The notes: generated by a model from the letters alone, not told the origin. A stretch of 64,000 nt of DNA from Cytobacillus praedii (GCF_001439605.1 NZ_LMBX01000005.1:186001-250000); one strand, 5' to 3'; shown: positions 45,329-54,344, counted from the stretch's first letter. Numbers and translations: made by a program.

Positions 45329-45496
45329 TGGAAATTAAGGGCTGACTTTATTAATTATAAATGGCATTGGAAGCATATATAGAATAAGTATTTATTATAG
45401 ATGAAAAAAGTAAACAGCAAATCACATATATACAGGATGATTATTGAGAAATAGACGAAAAACCAAAAAATATTCCAGTAAATTTGGAGGTGGAAA

Positions 45497-46047
45497 ATGT
45501 ATCGAATACGATTAATTTTATTAAGTTTTATTATTACTGGCTGTACTCCAGATAGTTCATTTTCAAAAAAAGGAGATGGTTTATTAAAAACTGAAGATGA
45601 AACGTATGTGTCTCCAATTAATGATAGTAATTATGAATTTACTTACCTTGAAGAACTGCCGAGCGAAAAACTAAAAATGTATAAAGAATTTTTAAGGAAT
45701 GGCAGCATTAGTAGTTTGAGTGATTTTACCCCAGAGGAAATGGTTTTAATTTTTATGAATTTGGTATTTGAAGACAATCTTGAAAAACTCTACATTATTA
45801 CTTACGATAATGGACATCTACCCCCTGTAGAAGATTTTATAGAAGAATACAGGTCTTCAGATTGGAGCAAACGTATTTAATGTATAGATTTTATGATTCA
45901 ATTTCTATCAATGGGCAAAGTACCAAAGATACGAAAATCATTCAATTAGAAATTGTTTTTGGGAGTAAAAAATATATAAGGACATTTCCAATGATGCAAG
46001 AAGATGGTATTTGGAAAATAGCTATTTATGAGAAGAATATCAATTGA
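45497..46047 (+). pseudogene. frameshifted lipoprotein gene
   Basis: GGAGGTGG precedes the start (MYRIRLILLSFIITGC), which has a lipobox ITGC at Cys16, so the product would be a membrane-anchored lipoprotein. The frame runs through DFTPEEMVLIFMNLVFEDNL to a TAA at 45878-45880. The -1 frame overlaps from about 45862 and continues (YLMYRFYDSISINGQ ... IVFGSKKYIRTFPMMQEDGI) to 46047. The parts form one protein of about 180 residues with a single-base loss near 45862-45880. I do not recognise the outer domain. Confidence 0.7.
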
Positions 46048-46100
46048 ATTGACGAACTATTATGATGATTGTTATAATAGTGGAAATTTTATAAGAAACA

Positions 46101-46332
46101 CGATGACTAGGAATAGTAAGGAATGTTTGTTGTTTAGAGAGCTATTGTTTGCTGAAAGATAGTCAATAAAGTTCCCCAAGTCGCCTATGGGTGGTTAGAC
46201 TGATATGTAGGTCTAGACGGGTGGAACCCGTTATTATGCTATGAGAAGGTTTATCATATATGCTTACAAACTAATTAGGGTGGTACCACGTTAGGTTTAG
46301 CCTATCGTCTCTACAGAGACGATAGGCTTTTT
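46101..46332 (+). promoter_or_regulatory. T-box riboswitch, apparent proline specifier
   Basis: Stem I starts at CGATGACTAGGAATAGTAAG (AGTAA motif) and includes AGAGAGC. The conserved T-box AATTAGGGTGGTACCACG lies at 46273-46290 and a perfect 12-bp terminator (GCCTATCGTCTC/GAGACGATAGGC) at 46300-46327 plus Ts. Folding stem I by hand pairs GAC with GTC and GGAA with TTCC, which leaves CCA (46176-46178) followed by A in the specifier position, a proline codon. The TGGT of the antiterminator fits a tRNA ending ACCA, as tRNA-Pro does. Specifier assignment is by hand. Confidence 0.85.
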
Positions 46333-46372
46333 ATATTTATTTTTACATTATAGCAATGGAGGGTGTTATTCA

Positions 46373-46930
46373 ATGATATATAATAACCAAAATAAAACAA
46401 TTACCACTAAAAGGCTTGTATTAAGACTGTTTCAAAAATCTGATGCAGAAACTGTTTCTTTCCTTTGTAATAACTATAATATTTATAAAAATACATTATA
46501 TTTGCCCAATCCTTAGGCTATAGAGGTTGCTTTGATGTGGATTGAGCCACAGCTTGAAAATTATAATTCCAATAAATCATACGAATTTGCAATAATCAGT
46601 AAGGATAGTGGAGCCTTTATATGGTGCAATTGCGTTAACGAACAACCAAAGGTTTAATAATGGGGAAATAGCTTATTGGATTGGTGAGGGATATTGGGGG
46701 AATGGTTATGCTACCGAAGCGGCACAAGCTATTTTACAATTTGCATTTGCAGAAAAACAATACCATAAAGTTTTTGCAAGATACTTTAAATCCAATCCAG
46801 CTTCGGGAAGAATGATGCAAAAATTAGGAATGAAATAAGAAGTGATACTAATTGAGCAAGTATTAAAAGAAAATCGATATGAAGATTTAATCTTTTAGGA
46901 ATGATAAATCCATTGGAACATAAATCTTAA
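46373..46930 (+). pseudogene. T-box-linked GNAT acetyltransferase, broken
   Basis: ATG 46373 follows GGAGGG and the T-box terminator. The frame reads TTKRLVLRLFQKSDAETVSF, stops at TAG 46514-46516 (YLPNP-TAG-AIEVALMWIEP), resumes to ISKDSG, then needs a +1 frame change near 46605 to give EPLYGAIALTNNQRFNNGEI, YWIGEGYWGNGYATEAAQAI and NPASGRMMQKLGMK, stops again at TAA 46836-46838 and ends with VLKENRYEDLIF ... TAA 46928-46930. It was a RimJ-type N-acetyltransferase of about 185 residues and is now inactive. Confidence 0.85.
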
Positions 46931-47234
46931 ATTTAATTAAAAGTGCCAGTAAGTTTTTCCTATGTGCATATAAAATAATCGAGAGCTTTTGTTGCCAACC
47001 AGCTGTTATTCTGAAACCTTCGAATAAAGAATATAAAGGATTATTATGAAAAGGAAAACTAAGATTCTAAGAGAATTGGTGTTTTAGTGGAACTAAAGAA
47101 GAAAGTGAAAAGCATGGTAAGCCACTTTAAGAGAAAGTAATAAAAACGGAATAAAATAGAAACTGTGTTACTCTCTACTACAATAAGGATTATAATTGGA
47201 GCAAATGCAAAATAAATGAGGGATTAAATAAATA
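46931..47234. other. 304-nt gap without a supported gene
   Basis: AT-rich with stops in all frames. Protein-like fragments such as around 47070-47130 are too short to assign. The following gene has a GAGGGA site at its 3' edge. Confidence 0.45.
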
Positions 47235-47684
47235 ATGTATAAGTATACGGTGTGTTTTATCAAAAATAAAAATGAAATTTTAATGCTTAACCGAGAAAAA
47301 CCCCCAATTATGGGTGTTTGGAATGGAGTAGGAGGAAAAATTGAAAAAGGCGAATCTCCCGATGAAGGTGCATTACGTGAAGTGTTTGAGGAAACAGATT
47401 TAAGTGTAGATAACTACTTTTCAAAGGGAACAGTATGCTGGGAATCATCTAAGGGTGTTACTGAAGGGATATATGTTTATCTATATGAAGTAAGTAATAA
47501 TGTAAAATTGGATACTCCCAAAAAAACACGAGAAGGTATATTAGATTGGAAATCAATTGATTGGGTATTAAACCCCAATAATCTTGGTATTGCAGATAAA
47601 GTTTCTCACTATCTGCCAGTTCTCTTGAAGGAAGAAGGGAACTACTCGCTTAAGTATAAAAATGGGAAAATCCATATATTATAA
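47235..47684 (+). CDS. NUDIX hydrolase, MutT-like
   Basis: A 149-residue NUDIX protein. The box is GGKIEKGESPDEGALREVFE followed by ETDL: G-x5-E-x7-R-E-V-x-E-E is intact, and the usual Gly of E-E-x-G is Asp, a variation also seen in the NUDIX protein at 39.5 kb (Tyr). The N-terminal YTVCFIKNKNEILMLNREKP and MGVWNGVGGKIE resemble 8-oxo-dGTP diphosphatases of Bacillus. GAGGGA precedes ATG 47235. Monocistronic. Confidence 0.83.
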   Translation: MYKYTVCFIKNKNEILMLNREKPPIMGVWNGVGGKIEKGESPDEGALREVFEETDLSVDNYFSKGTVCWESSKGVTEGIYVYLYEVSNNVKLDTPKKTREGILDWKSIDWVLNPNNLGIADKVSHYLPVLLKEEGNYSLKYKNGKIHIL

Positions 47685-47864
47685 AAAGATTTTATTAGAC
47701 AAGTTCTGGCCACTCCACAAATAATGAACAAGCAATACGGTCTTGATAATATTTATTAAATTATAGTGTTATTATGTTACTAATGAATTTTGTTTGAGAT
47801 TGAACCAAAGCTCGAAAATGATGTGTATATTAAATAATCTTAGTGGGTTGTTGATATATGGAAA

Positions 47865-48006
47865 ATGGATATTGAAATTTCAGGCGTTGGTTTTGGTTTA
47901 TTTTGGATTGGCTTTAATGGGCTATTACATTGGAAAAGGATTGCAAAATTTCCGCAAGTCAGCAAAAGAGATTGATTATTTTACATTATTAAAAGAAAGT
48001 GATTAA
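47865..48006 (+). pseudogene. small membrane protein gene with a frame change
   Basis: MDIEISGVGFGLFWIG (from ATG 47865) and, one frame over, LALMGYYIGKGLQNFRKSAK to the stop at 48004-48006 together form a single-span membrane protein with a charged tail; the frame change lies within about 47905-47915. Either half alone lacks a good start or end. Homologous small proteins in Bacillus often precede or are fused to the next short gene. Confidence 0.5.
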
Positions 48007-48152
48007 TGAATTTTTTTAACTTAAATTCACATGAGATAAATGCGTTATTAAATAATCCTGATATTCCTAAAGTGATTTTGGAAGGGACTACCTACTATCC
48101 TAAAAAACAATTAATTGAATGGATTACGTCTAATTCTATTATTAATAAATAA
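48006..48152 (+). CDS. 48-residue DNA-binding-like small protein
   Basis: MNFFNLNSHEINALLNNPDI, PKVILEGTTYYPKKQLIEWI and a short tail form an excisionase-like helix-turn-helix plus wing pattern (x-G-T-x-Y-Y-P-K-x-x-L-x-x-W-I). ATG 48006 overlaps the previous stop as TAATG, so it is translationally coupled to, or was once fused with, the small membrane protein frame upstream. Too short to judge further. The gap to the next gene shows an AT-rich spacer only. Confidence 0.5.
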   Translation: MNFFNLNSHEINALLNNPDIPKVILEGTTYYPKKQLIEWITSNSIINK

Positions 48153-48397
48153 CTTTAATAAATATATTAATTGAAATAGGAGCTCAGACTATAATTTTCT
48201 AATTTTTAATGCACAGGCAGAAAGCCTGTGTTTATTTACATTAGAATGGCTTCTTAAAGAGAAAAATAAAATCAGTATATTCGATAAATTATCATCGTTT
48301 TATTATTTTTCTGCTATTGAGTATTTATTTTACATTTATTATTCTAAAAATAGTATTTCGGTAACTTTATCTCATCAGTAGATTGGAGGGGTTGAAA

Positions 48398-49372
48398 GTG
48401 AAACTTAGAAAAGTAATAAAACGTGGATCATTTCTACTTCTATTTTTAGTCTTGTTTATTTTTGTTAATAACAGCTCCATCTTTACAAAGGAACGAAACG
48501 GAGAACCACTTCTTTTAGCCCATCGTGGACTGGCACAAACGTTTAATATGGAGGGAATAACAGGTGAAACCTGTACTGCGGAGCGAATATATGTTCCAGA
48601 GCATCCCTATATTGAAAATACAATCCCTTCTATGAAAGCAGCTTTTAATGCTGGGGCAGATATCGTAGAAATAGATGTTCACGTGACGAAAGATGAAGAG
48701 TTTGCTATTTTTCATGACTGGACCCTCGATTGTAGAACAGATGGCACTGGAACAACAAGAGATTATACAATGGATGAACTGAAGGAATTAGATGTGGGTT
48801 ATGGGTATACAGCAGATAATGGGAGAACGTTTCCTTTTCGCGGCAAAGGAGTAGGGTTAATGCCTACGCTTGATGAGGTTTTAACTGAATTTGCAGAAGA
48901 GCCCTTTCTAATCCATATTAAAAGCAATGACAGAAATGAAGGAATACAGCTATCACAATACCTCTCTAAGTACTCAGATGGTAGGCTAAGTAATCTTTCT
49001 GTATATGGCGGGGATGAACCAATAGCTGCTTTAAAGGAAAAACTACCTAAGTTGCGAGTCATGTCAAAGCAAACATTGAAGAGTTGTTTGCTGCCTTATC
49101 TATCAGTTGGTTGGACAGGCCATATTCCATCTTCGTGTAAAAATACCCAATTACATATTCCAGAAAAATATGCGGCATTTTTGTGGGGATATCCAAACAA
49201 GTTTCTTAACAGAATGGATCAAGTGAATACAAGGGTTATCCTTGTTGCGGGAGACGGCGGGTGGTCAGAAGGGTTTGATACAGAACAAGATCTGGATCGT
49301 ATTCCGGAAAAATATAATGGCGGGATATGGACCAATCGGATTGATGTGATTTCACCTATCATAGAAAAATAA
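48398..49372 (+). CDS. glycerophosphodiester phosphodiesterase
   Basis: A 324-residue GDPD-family phosphodiesterase with an N-terminal hydrophobic segment (LLLFLVLFIFVNN) that exports or anchors it. Catalytic and metal residues are in LLLAHRGLAQ (His-Arg), HPYIENTIPSMKAAFNAGAD with IVEIDVHVTKDEE (E-x-D) and FHDWTLDCRTDGTG (H-D). It hydrolyses glycerophosphodiesters to glycerol 3-phosphate and an alcohol, feeding phosphate or glycerol uptake. GTG 48398 has GGAGGG 7 nt upstream; TTG 48383/48392 are too close. Monocistronic, with a terminator at 49475. Confidence 0.9.
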   Translation: MKLRKVIKRGSFLLLFLVLFIFVNNSSIFTKERNGEPLLLAHRGLAQTFNMEGITGETCTAERIYVPEHPYIENTIPSMKAAFNAGADIVEIDVHVTKDEEFAIFHDWTLDCRTDGTGTTRDYTMDELKELDVGYGYTADNGRTFPFRGKGVGLMPTLDEVLTEFAEEPFLIHIKSNDRNEGIQLSQYLSKYSDGRLSNLSVYGGDEPIAALKEKLPKLRVMSKQTLKSCLLPYLSVGWTGHIPSSCKNTQLHIPEKYAAFLWGYPNKFLNRMDQVNTRVILVAGDGGWSEGFDTEQDLDRIPEKYNGGIWTNRIDVISPIIEK

Positions 49373-49474
49373 GTACTATTAAATATATACTTTGACCTTA
49401 GTTTGAACAAAGCCTTTATTAAGTTGCTATTCAGCATTGAATCACTTTTTAATGTACTGAACGAAGGGGTGTAA

Positions 49475-49513
49475 GAGTTGAAGATCCAGTGAGGATCAGA
49501 TACTCTTTTTTTA
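49475..49513 (+). terminator. terminator of the GAGTTGAAG-type hairpin family, copy 2
   Basis: GAGTTGAAGATCC, a short loop, GGATCAGATACTC, then seven Ts; it closes the phosphodiesterase gene. Confidence 0.75.
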
Positions 49514-49558
49514 TTCTGAGTTAGCTAAGTACGTTTATTTATTTTTTTCAGAAAAGTC

Positions 49559-49611
49559 TTGACAATAGAATTCCTGGAATATATATTACATATAACCAAT
49601 TGGTTATATGT
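49559..49611 (+). promoter_or_regulatory. sigma-A promoter with 24-bp palindromic operator
   Basis: -35 TTGACA (49559-49564), 17-nt spacer and -10 TATATT (49582-49587). Directly after the -10 lies a perfect 24-bp palindrome (49588-49611, ACATATAACCAA and its complement TTGGTTATATGT) covering the start point. The layout suits autorepression by the ArsR-type protein encoded just downstream. Confidence 0.85.
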
Positions 49612-49624
49612 GTGAAATGAGGGT

Positions 49625-49957
49625 ATGAAAGTGCCAGATATTTATCGTGCATTAGGGGATTCAACAAGACGGCGTATACTAAGTATGCTTAAACAAGAAA
49701 ACAAAACTCAGAAGGAGATCGTCGAAGCATTTGCTATCTCTCAACCAGCAATTAAGAAGCATCTGAATATTTTATTGGAGGAAAATATTATTACAGAGAG
49801 CTTGAAAGGGAAGTACCGTATCTATTCATTAAATTTCAATGTACTCCAAATTACCTTACAGGAAATGCATCAATTTACCGGAGAGCTGCTTGATAGCCAG
49901 CTTGTCAGTTTGAAAAAATATGTGGAAAAAGGAGAGGTTCAGGATGAACATGATTAA
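49625..49957 (+). CDS. ArsR-family transcriptional repressor
   Basis: A 110-residue winged-helix regulator: DIYRALGDSTRRRILSMLKQ, KEIVEAFAISQPAIKKHLNI (recognition helix) and LLEENIITESLKGKYRIYSL (wing). No Cys residues for metal binding, so it belongs to the non-metal subgroup that is usually paired with an SRPBCC/AHSA1 gene, as here. The coding sequences overlap by 14 nt. The operator is a 24-bp palindrome at the promoter. The inducer is unknown. Confidence 0.9.
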   Translation: MKVPDIYRALGDSTRRRILSMLKQENKTQKEIVEAFAISQPAIKKHLNILLEENIITESLKGKYRIYSLNFNVLQITLQEMHQFTGELLDSQLVSLKKYVEKGEVQDEHD

Positions 49958-50645
49958 GGAATCAATAAAGAGTGTTATCGTTGTTAATGCACCTTTGAAG
50001 CAAGTTTGGGATGCATTGACGATGCCTGAGCATTTAAACCGCTGGTATAGTAAAAAGGCTGAAATAGATTTTCGTATTGGTGGCAAAGGCTATATGAATC
50101 ATGGGTGGGGTGCTGTATCTGAGGGTGTATTTACAGAGATTCATGAAATGAAGCGTTTTGTGCTTCAAAGCATTGATGGGGATTTTAAAACGATTACTTC
50201 TTTAGAAAAAGTAGAAAATGGGATACAGGTTAGTATTGAATACAAGGCTTCCTTTATTACTGAAATGAATCAAGCTGCCAAGGAAAATATGTTGTTTGGT
50301 ACTAATCAATTTTTAGAAAATCTTAAGAGTGTCTATGAAACTGGGATTGATATTCGTTCAAAATTATGGAAAGCATGGATTGGAATTGTACATACAACAA
50401 ATGACGAAGATAGGGGAACACGAGTTTTACAGGTGAAGGAAGGGTCAGCAGCTGCAGCTTCTGGCATTAAGCCAAATGATGTTATAGTGGAACTTGATGG
50501 CGTAAAAATTGTGGGATATGAATCGTTTGAAAGGGCATTGAATAAAAAAGCTGTTAATAGTATTGCTATCTTAACAATAGAAAGAAAAGGAAATGTAAAG
50601 TTTCAGGTGAATTGTCCTGTAGTTGCTTACCCAGTACCCTATTAG
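49944..50645 (+). CDS. SRPBCC (AHSA1-like) protein fused to a PDZ domain
   Basis: A 233-residue fusion. Residues 1-145 are an AHSA1-type SRPBCC ligand-binding fold (VIVVNAPLKQVWDALTMPEH, LNRWYSKKAEIDFRIGGKGY, TSLEKVENGIQVSIEY). Residues about 150-230 are a PDZ-like domain with the GSAAAASGIKPNDVIVELDG motif followed by SFERALNKKA. PDZ binds peptides or other ligands and is normally found in proteases, so its place on a START-like domain is unusual. AAAGGAGAGG precedes ATG 49944, inside the ArsR gene end. Likely regulated by that ArsR. Confidence 0.85.
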   Translation: MNMIKESIKSVIVVNAPLKQVWDALTMPEHLNRWYSKKAEIDFRIGGKGYMNHGWGAVSEGVFTEIHEMKRFVLQSIDGDFKTITSLEKVENGIQVSIEYKASFITEMNQAAKENMLFGTNQFLENLKSVYETGIDIRSKLWKAWIGIVHTTNDEDRGTRVLQVKEGSAAAASGIKPNDVIVELDGVKIVGYESFERALNKKAVNSIAILTIERKGNVKFQVNCPVVAYPVPY

Positions 50646-50893
50646 GGTTTCGTGAAAAAGATAGTTATATTGTATATTAACTATCCATTCTATCATTTTT
50701 GAGTGGCTCAGATTTACCATTTCCTTATTGAAAAATAGGCCTATGATGTACTCAGCCAAGTAATAGGGCAATTTAATCTGGATTGTTTCACTCACATAGA
50801 ATTTTTATTAAATTGTGGAAATTTCAGTAAAGAAAATTAACCTGTTTTATATAATTGAATGGGTTTTAATAATCAGGAAGGATGAACGAAACT

Positions 50894-51601
50894 ATGGATA
50901 GAGAAACAGTTATGCATGAGCTTGAGGCCATCGGTAAAGAAAGACTAAAAAAGATGTACCTCTCTAATGGTGCACATGAACCGCTTTTTGGAGTGGCCAC
51001 AGGTGCTATGAAACCGATTGCAAAGAAAATAAAAGTAAACCAAGGTTTAGCTGAAGAACTATATGCGACAGGTAATTATGATGCAATGTATTTTGCTGGG
51101 ATTATTGCAGACCCAAAAACAATGAAAGAATCGGATTATGAACGCTGGATCGATGGAGCATATTTTTATATGCTATCGGACTATGTGGTAGCAGTAACAT
51201 TATCGGAGTCTGATATCGCACAAAAAGTTGCTGATAAATGGATTGAAAGCGGTAATGAACTGAGAATGTCAGCCGGCTGGAGCTGCTATTGCTGGCTTTT
51301 AGGGAATCGGAAAGACAATGAATTTGACAAAAATAAAATTTCAAAAATGCTAAAAAATGTGAAAAACTCTATTCATGACTCACCAGAACGAACGAAATCA
51401 GCTATGAATAATTTTCTATACACTGTTGGAATTTCATACTTACCACTACATGACAAGGCTGTTGAGACTGCAAAAGAAGTTGGTACGGTAGAGGTCAAAA
51501 GAGAAAATAAAAAGAGCAGTTTTCTAAATGCTTACGAAAGTATCCAAAAAGAAGTGGATAGAGGGAAGTTAGGTTTTAAACGAAAATATGTCAGATGTTA
51601 A
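50894..51601 (+). CDS. DNA alkylation repair (AlkD/HEAT-like) protein
   Basis: A 235-residue all-helical protein of the AlkD/AlkC HEAT-like DNA glycosylase family. Blocks such as EPLFGVATGAMKPIAKKIKV, MYFAGIIADPKTM and AGWSCYCWLLGNRKDNEFDK are typical of its Bacillus subgroup, whose glycosylase activity is not proven. ATG 50894 is about 12 nt from AGGAAGG, whereas ATG 50882 touches it; either is possible. Followed by a hairpin terminator at 51615. Monocistronic. Confidence 0.8.
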   Translation: MDRETVMHELEAIGKERLKKMYLSNGAHEPLFGVATGAMKPIAKKIKVNQGLAEELYATGNYDAMYFAGIIADPKTMKESDYERWIDGAYFYMLSDYVVAVTLSESDIAQKVADKWIESGNELRMSAGWSCYCWLLGNRKDNEFDKNKISKMLKNVKNSIHDSPERTKSAMNNFLYTVGISYLPLHDKAVETAKEVGTVEVKRENKKSSFLNAYESIQKEVDRGKLGFKRKYVRC

Positions 51602-51614
51602 AACAAGCTGTGAA

Positions 51615-51651
51615 AAGAGGTGTTGATCCAAGAGGGATTGACACTCTTTTT
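51615..51651 (+). terminator. terminator of the GAGTTGAAG-type hairpin family, copy 3
   Basis: AAGAGGTGTTGATCC, AAGA, GGGATTGACACTCTT, then Ts; directly after the AlkD-like gene. Confidence 0.7.
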
Positions 51652-52048
51652 ATGGAAGATATGGAAGAAATGAAGATCCTTCTTCATAAAACGGTACCAT
51701 CCATTAAGATTATGAACAAATTCATGCAGCATAAGAATAATTAGTTGTATCCTCTGGTTACTCGAAAAAGTACAATTTAGCGAAATGGTTAGTAAAAAAA
51801 TTGGGAGGAATTTTATTGTTTCTCCCATTGATCATTTTTTTAATTCTTGGGAATATGAATCGATATCCACTCAGAATAATTAACTGATGTTTCACTTCAA
51901 CAGGAAATTACTACACAGATTTGGACAGTAGGACGTATAGCATTGCATACAGTCTCTTCCATCTCCACATTTGAAAGGCAAGGACCTATTTGTTCAATCT
52001 ATTTCTTATGCTAAGTAAAACTTTGTATATTTTAACCATGGGGTTAAA

Positions 52049-52087
52049 AGAGTTGAAGATCCATTAAGGATCAGCAGCTCTTTTTTA
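52049..52087 (+). terminator. terminator of the GAGTTGAAG-type hairpin family, copy 4
   Basis: GAGTTGAAGATCC, ATTAA, GGATCAGCAGCTC, then six Ts. The gene it once served is not recognisable. Confidence 0.7.
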
Positions 52088-52210
52088 TTCTGCTAAAGGG
52101 ACAAAAAAATACAACAAGTAGCTGGGATTTTTTGTTATGATAAGAGTCAGAAATATCATTTAATTAAAGGGTGCTAATAAAATTATATGAATATACAAGG
52201 AGATTAGGAT

Positions 52211-53086
52211 GTGGCAATAATAGAGTTCATGAAAAATAACGATGTTGATACTATTGCAAAGTTCATTTCAGAAATGAATAAAATTGGCGAATCACATATT
52301 GGTTATTGTGGGAATGATCGTGTTGGAATAGCTCATTCATTAAGGGAAGATCTATCAGATATTACTTATGATAACAGTTTCATAACTGTGTATGAGGAAG
52401 ATGAACTGATAGGAGTATTAGGATTTGATGCAGATCTTGAGTCCAATAGCGCGGAGATATGGGGACCGTTTATTAAGGAAAACAAATGGGACGTTGTAAA
52501 TCATTTGTGGAACAGAATGGTTGAATTACTGCATGATGATATTAATTCAATTCGTATGTTTCCTAATAAACTAAACAAAAAAGTCCTGCAACTGGCTGAA
52601 GAACTTTCCTTTACTAAGCATAGTGACCAAACAGTATTGAATTTTAACAAAAATAGTATATCTCAATTAGATGAAATTTTTATTTTAGAATTAATGGAAG
52701 AGTATTTTACAGAAATGAAAAATCTGCATGATCAATCTTTTCCTAATTCATATTATAGTGGTCAGCAAATTATTAACCGGCTTAACGAGGATAGGAAAGT
52801 TTTTATAATCGTAAATGATGGTCAATTAGACGGTTATATTTATGCAGAAGCAGAACCTGCCTATGGGGAAGCGAGTATTGAATTCTTAGCTGTTAAAGAA
52901 AGTAAGAGAGGAAAAGGAATAGGGAGTAAATTATTAACTGCTGCCCTAAATTGGATCTTTACTATAGAAAGTATTAAATCAATTACTCTTTGTGTCAATT
53001 CCAGTAATCAGAATGCTATAAATTTATATAAGAAAGTGGGATTTGAGCAAATACATGAGTTATGTTTTTATACTAAAAATATATAG
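52211..53086 (+). CDS. GNAT acetyltransferase with two GNAT-like domains
   Basis: A 291-residue protein. The N-terminal half is a degenerate GNAT-like domain (SFITVYEEDELIGVLGFDAD). The C-terminal half is an active-looking GNAT: IEFLAVKESKRGKGIGSKLL (acyl-CoA loop R-G-K-G-I-G), then SITLCVNSSNQNAINLYKKV and GFEQIHELCFYTK with the conserved Asn and Tyr. GTG 52211 follows AAGGAG. Substrate unknown; such tandem GNATs include amino-sugar and peptide acetyltransferases. Monocistronic. Confidence 0.83.
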   Translation: MAIIEFMKNNDVDTIAKFISEMNKIGESHIGYCGNDRVGIAHSLREDLSDITYDNSFITVYEEDELIGVLGFDADLESNSAEIWGPFIKENKWDVVNHLWNRMVELLHDDINSIRMFPNKLNKKVLQLAEELSFTKHSDQTVLNFNKNSISQLDEIFILELMEEYFTEMKNLHDQSFPNSYYSGQQIINRLNEDRKVFIIVNDGQLDGYIYAEAEPAYGEASIEFLAVKESKRGKGIGSKLLTAALNWIFTIESIKSITLCVNSSNQNAINLYKKVGFEQIHELCFYTKNI

Positions 53087-53189
53087 ATTGAATTTTATTG
53101 GTGCATTTTTGGAAAAAGGAAGTAACTAGTTTAAGATATCCCTGATTACATGAAGGGGAAATAAGGTGAAAAAGAGGTAACCTTGGGAC

Positions 53190-53560
53190 AGGTACCCTGT
53201 TTAGTTTTTTATTTCAACTATTGCTCTCTCAAGAATTTTTATTGACTTAATTCCTTTGGCAACAACGTATGCTTGCCCGGGGGTGGAATAGGGAACAAAG
53301 GGTGTAGGGGTTATCATAGCAGCCATTCTACTTGTCTTGGTTAGATACAGTTAACAAATTAACAAAGATATTTAATAAGGCAAATCATCAAATTCTATAT
53401 ATAAGTAGGTAAACCATGAAGGTTTTATATTAACTTGATTTCATCAAGATAAAACTATTGAAATAGTTTGAATTTGGATAGATTTTGGTCCAGTTAATGA
53501 CTTACAAGTTAGTGAAACAAGGTTTGGTTCATAAAGGTTATTATCAGTTTTTCTTGAATA
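53190..53560 (+). pseudogene. decayed second copy of the 29.7-30.5 kb gene pair
   Basis: Nucleotides at about 53205-53275 align with the first helix and the ALSTTEQ region of the broken membrane protein at 29.75-29.83 kb (TTATTGACTTAATTCCTTTG with GCAACAAC). Those from about 53345 to 53540 align with the protein gene at 30.06 kb (VNKLTKIFNKANHQ against INKLTRILNKANHQ, then IWIDFGP). Several stops and frame changes are present in both parts, so neither is coding now. This indicates duplication of a two-gene unit with later loss. Confidence 0.65.
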
Positions 53561-53592
53561 TAGACATTTATTTCTAAATGGAGGGACGATTA

Positions 53593-53982
53593 GTGAATAT
53601 GCCAATAAAAAAAACACCAATAAAAAACCGAATCGGAGGTGTATTTGTTCCAGTTCGAGATATTGAAAGAGCAAGAGAATGGTACAACCAAATACTAGGT
53701 TTGGAAGGCGGAGAAATATCTTTTGGACATATCTACTCTGCACCAATGGATGGCACTGCTGGATTAATTTTAGATACAATGCCAAAGTGGAGAAATGAGG
53801 ATGGAAATGTTTCCACTTATCAAGCACCATCAATTCAGTTTTTAACAAACGATATTTATGCGTCATACCAATTTTTAAAAGAAAATAATGTTGAACTATT
53901 GACGGGAATAGAGGACGACTTTTATTTTGTGTTTAAAGACCCAGATGGAAATTTATTGATGATTTGTAAGGAAATATCTTAA
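53593..53982 (+). CDS. VOC-family (glyoxalase-like) protein
   Basis: A 129-residue vicinal-oxygen-chelate protein with the paired beta-alpha-beta-beta-beta pattern: GGVFVPVRDIERAREWYNQI at the start, LGLEGGEISFGHIY, and PDGNLLMICKE at the end, where E is the expected metal ligand. The family covers glyoxalase I, fosfomycin and bleomycin resistance proteins and many unknowns; this looks like a generic Bacillus member. GTG 53593 has GGAGGG 7 nt upstream; ATG 53578 overlaps the site. No linked genes. Confidence 0.83.
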   Translation: MNMPIKKTPIKNRIGGVFVPVRDIERAREWYNQILGLEGGEISFGHIYSAPMDGTAGLILDTMPKWRNEDGNVSTYQAPSIQFLTNDIYASYQFLKENNVELLTGIEDDFYFVFKDPDGNLLMICKEIS

Positions 53983-54344
53983 TAAGTATATTAGAAATTA
54001 GGTATGAAAAATGGGCTGTAATGCAATTACACTAATTGTATATCGTGATAGAACAAGAACTTAGGTTGTCAATATCATCATGCTATAAAACGATGATTGT
54101 AAAAGGTTGAACTTATTGAATGGATACATTTCACTAATATATTAGCATTTTCTTGAGTAAGTAAAAATTGAATACTTTCAGTAAAAGAGCATTTCTTTGC
54201 CGCAAAGAATGCTTTTTTTTATGGATTAGAGAATATAATGACTATTTAACAATAAGTATATATTTAAATTTGATAATTATTTATTGTAAAACGATAAATA
54301 ACCTGCTAAAATCAAATTGAAAATATATCAGTGAGGTGCTTTTA
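53983..54344. other. 362-nt gap with one terminator
   Basis: AGCATT and AATGCT arms extended by CTTTG/CAAAG form a hairpin with a long T run at 54188-54220. The remainder is AT-rich and probably contains the promoter of the yoaS-type operon; no gene is seen. Confidence 0.5.

Larger units (their letters stand above)
51602..52210. other. 609-nt gap with two hairpin terminators and gene debris
   Basis: Terminators of the GAGTTGAAG family lie at 51615-51651 and 52049-52087. Between them a frame without start (about 51739-51883) reads YSKKYNLAKWLVKKLGGILL and a following hydrophobic stretch, possibly the end of a lost membrane protein. No intact gene. Confidence 0.45.
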
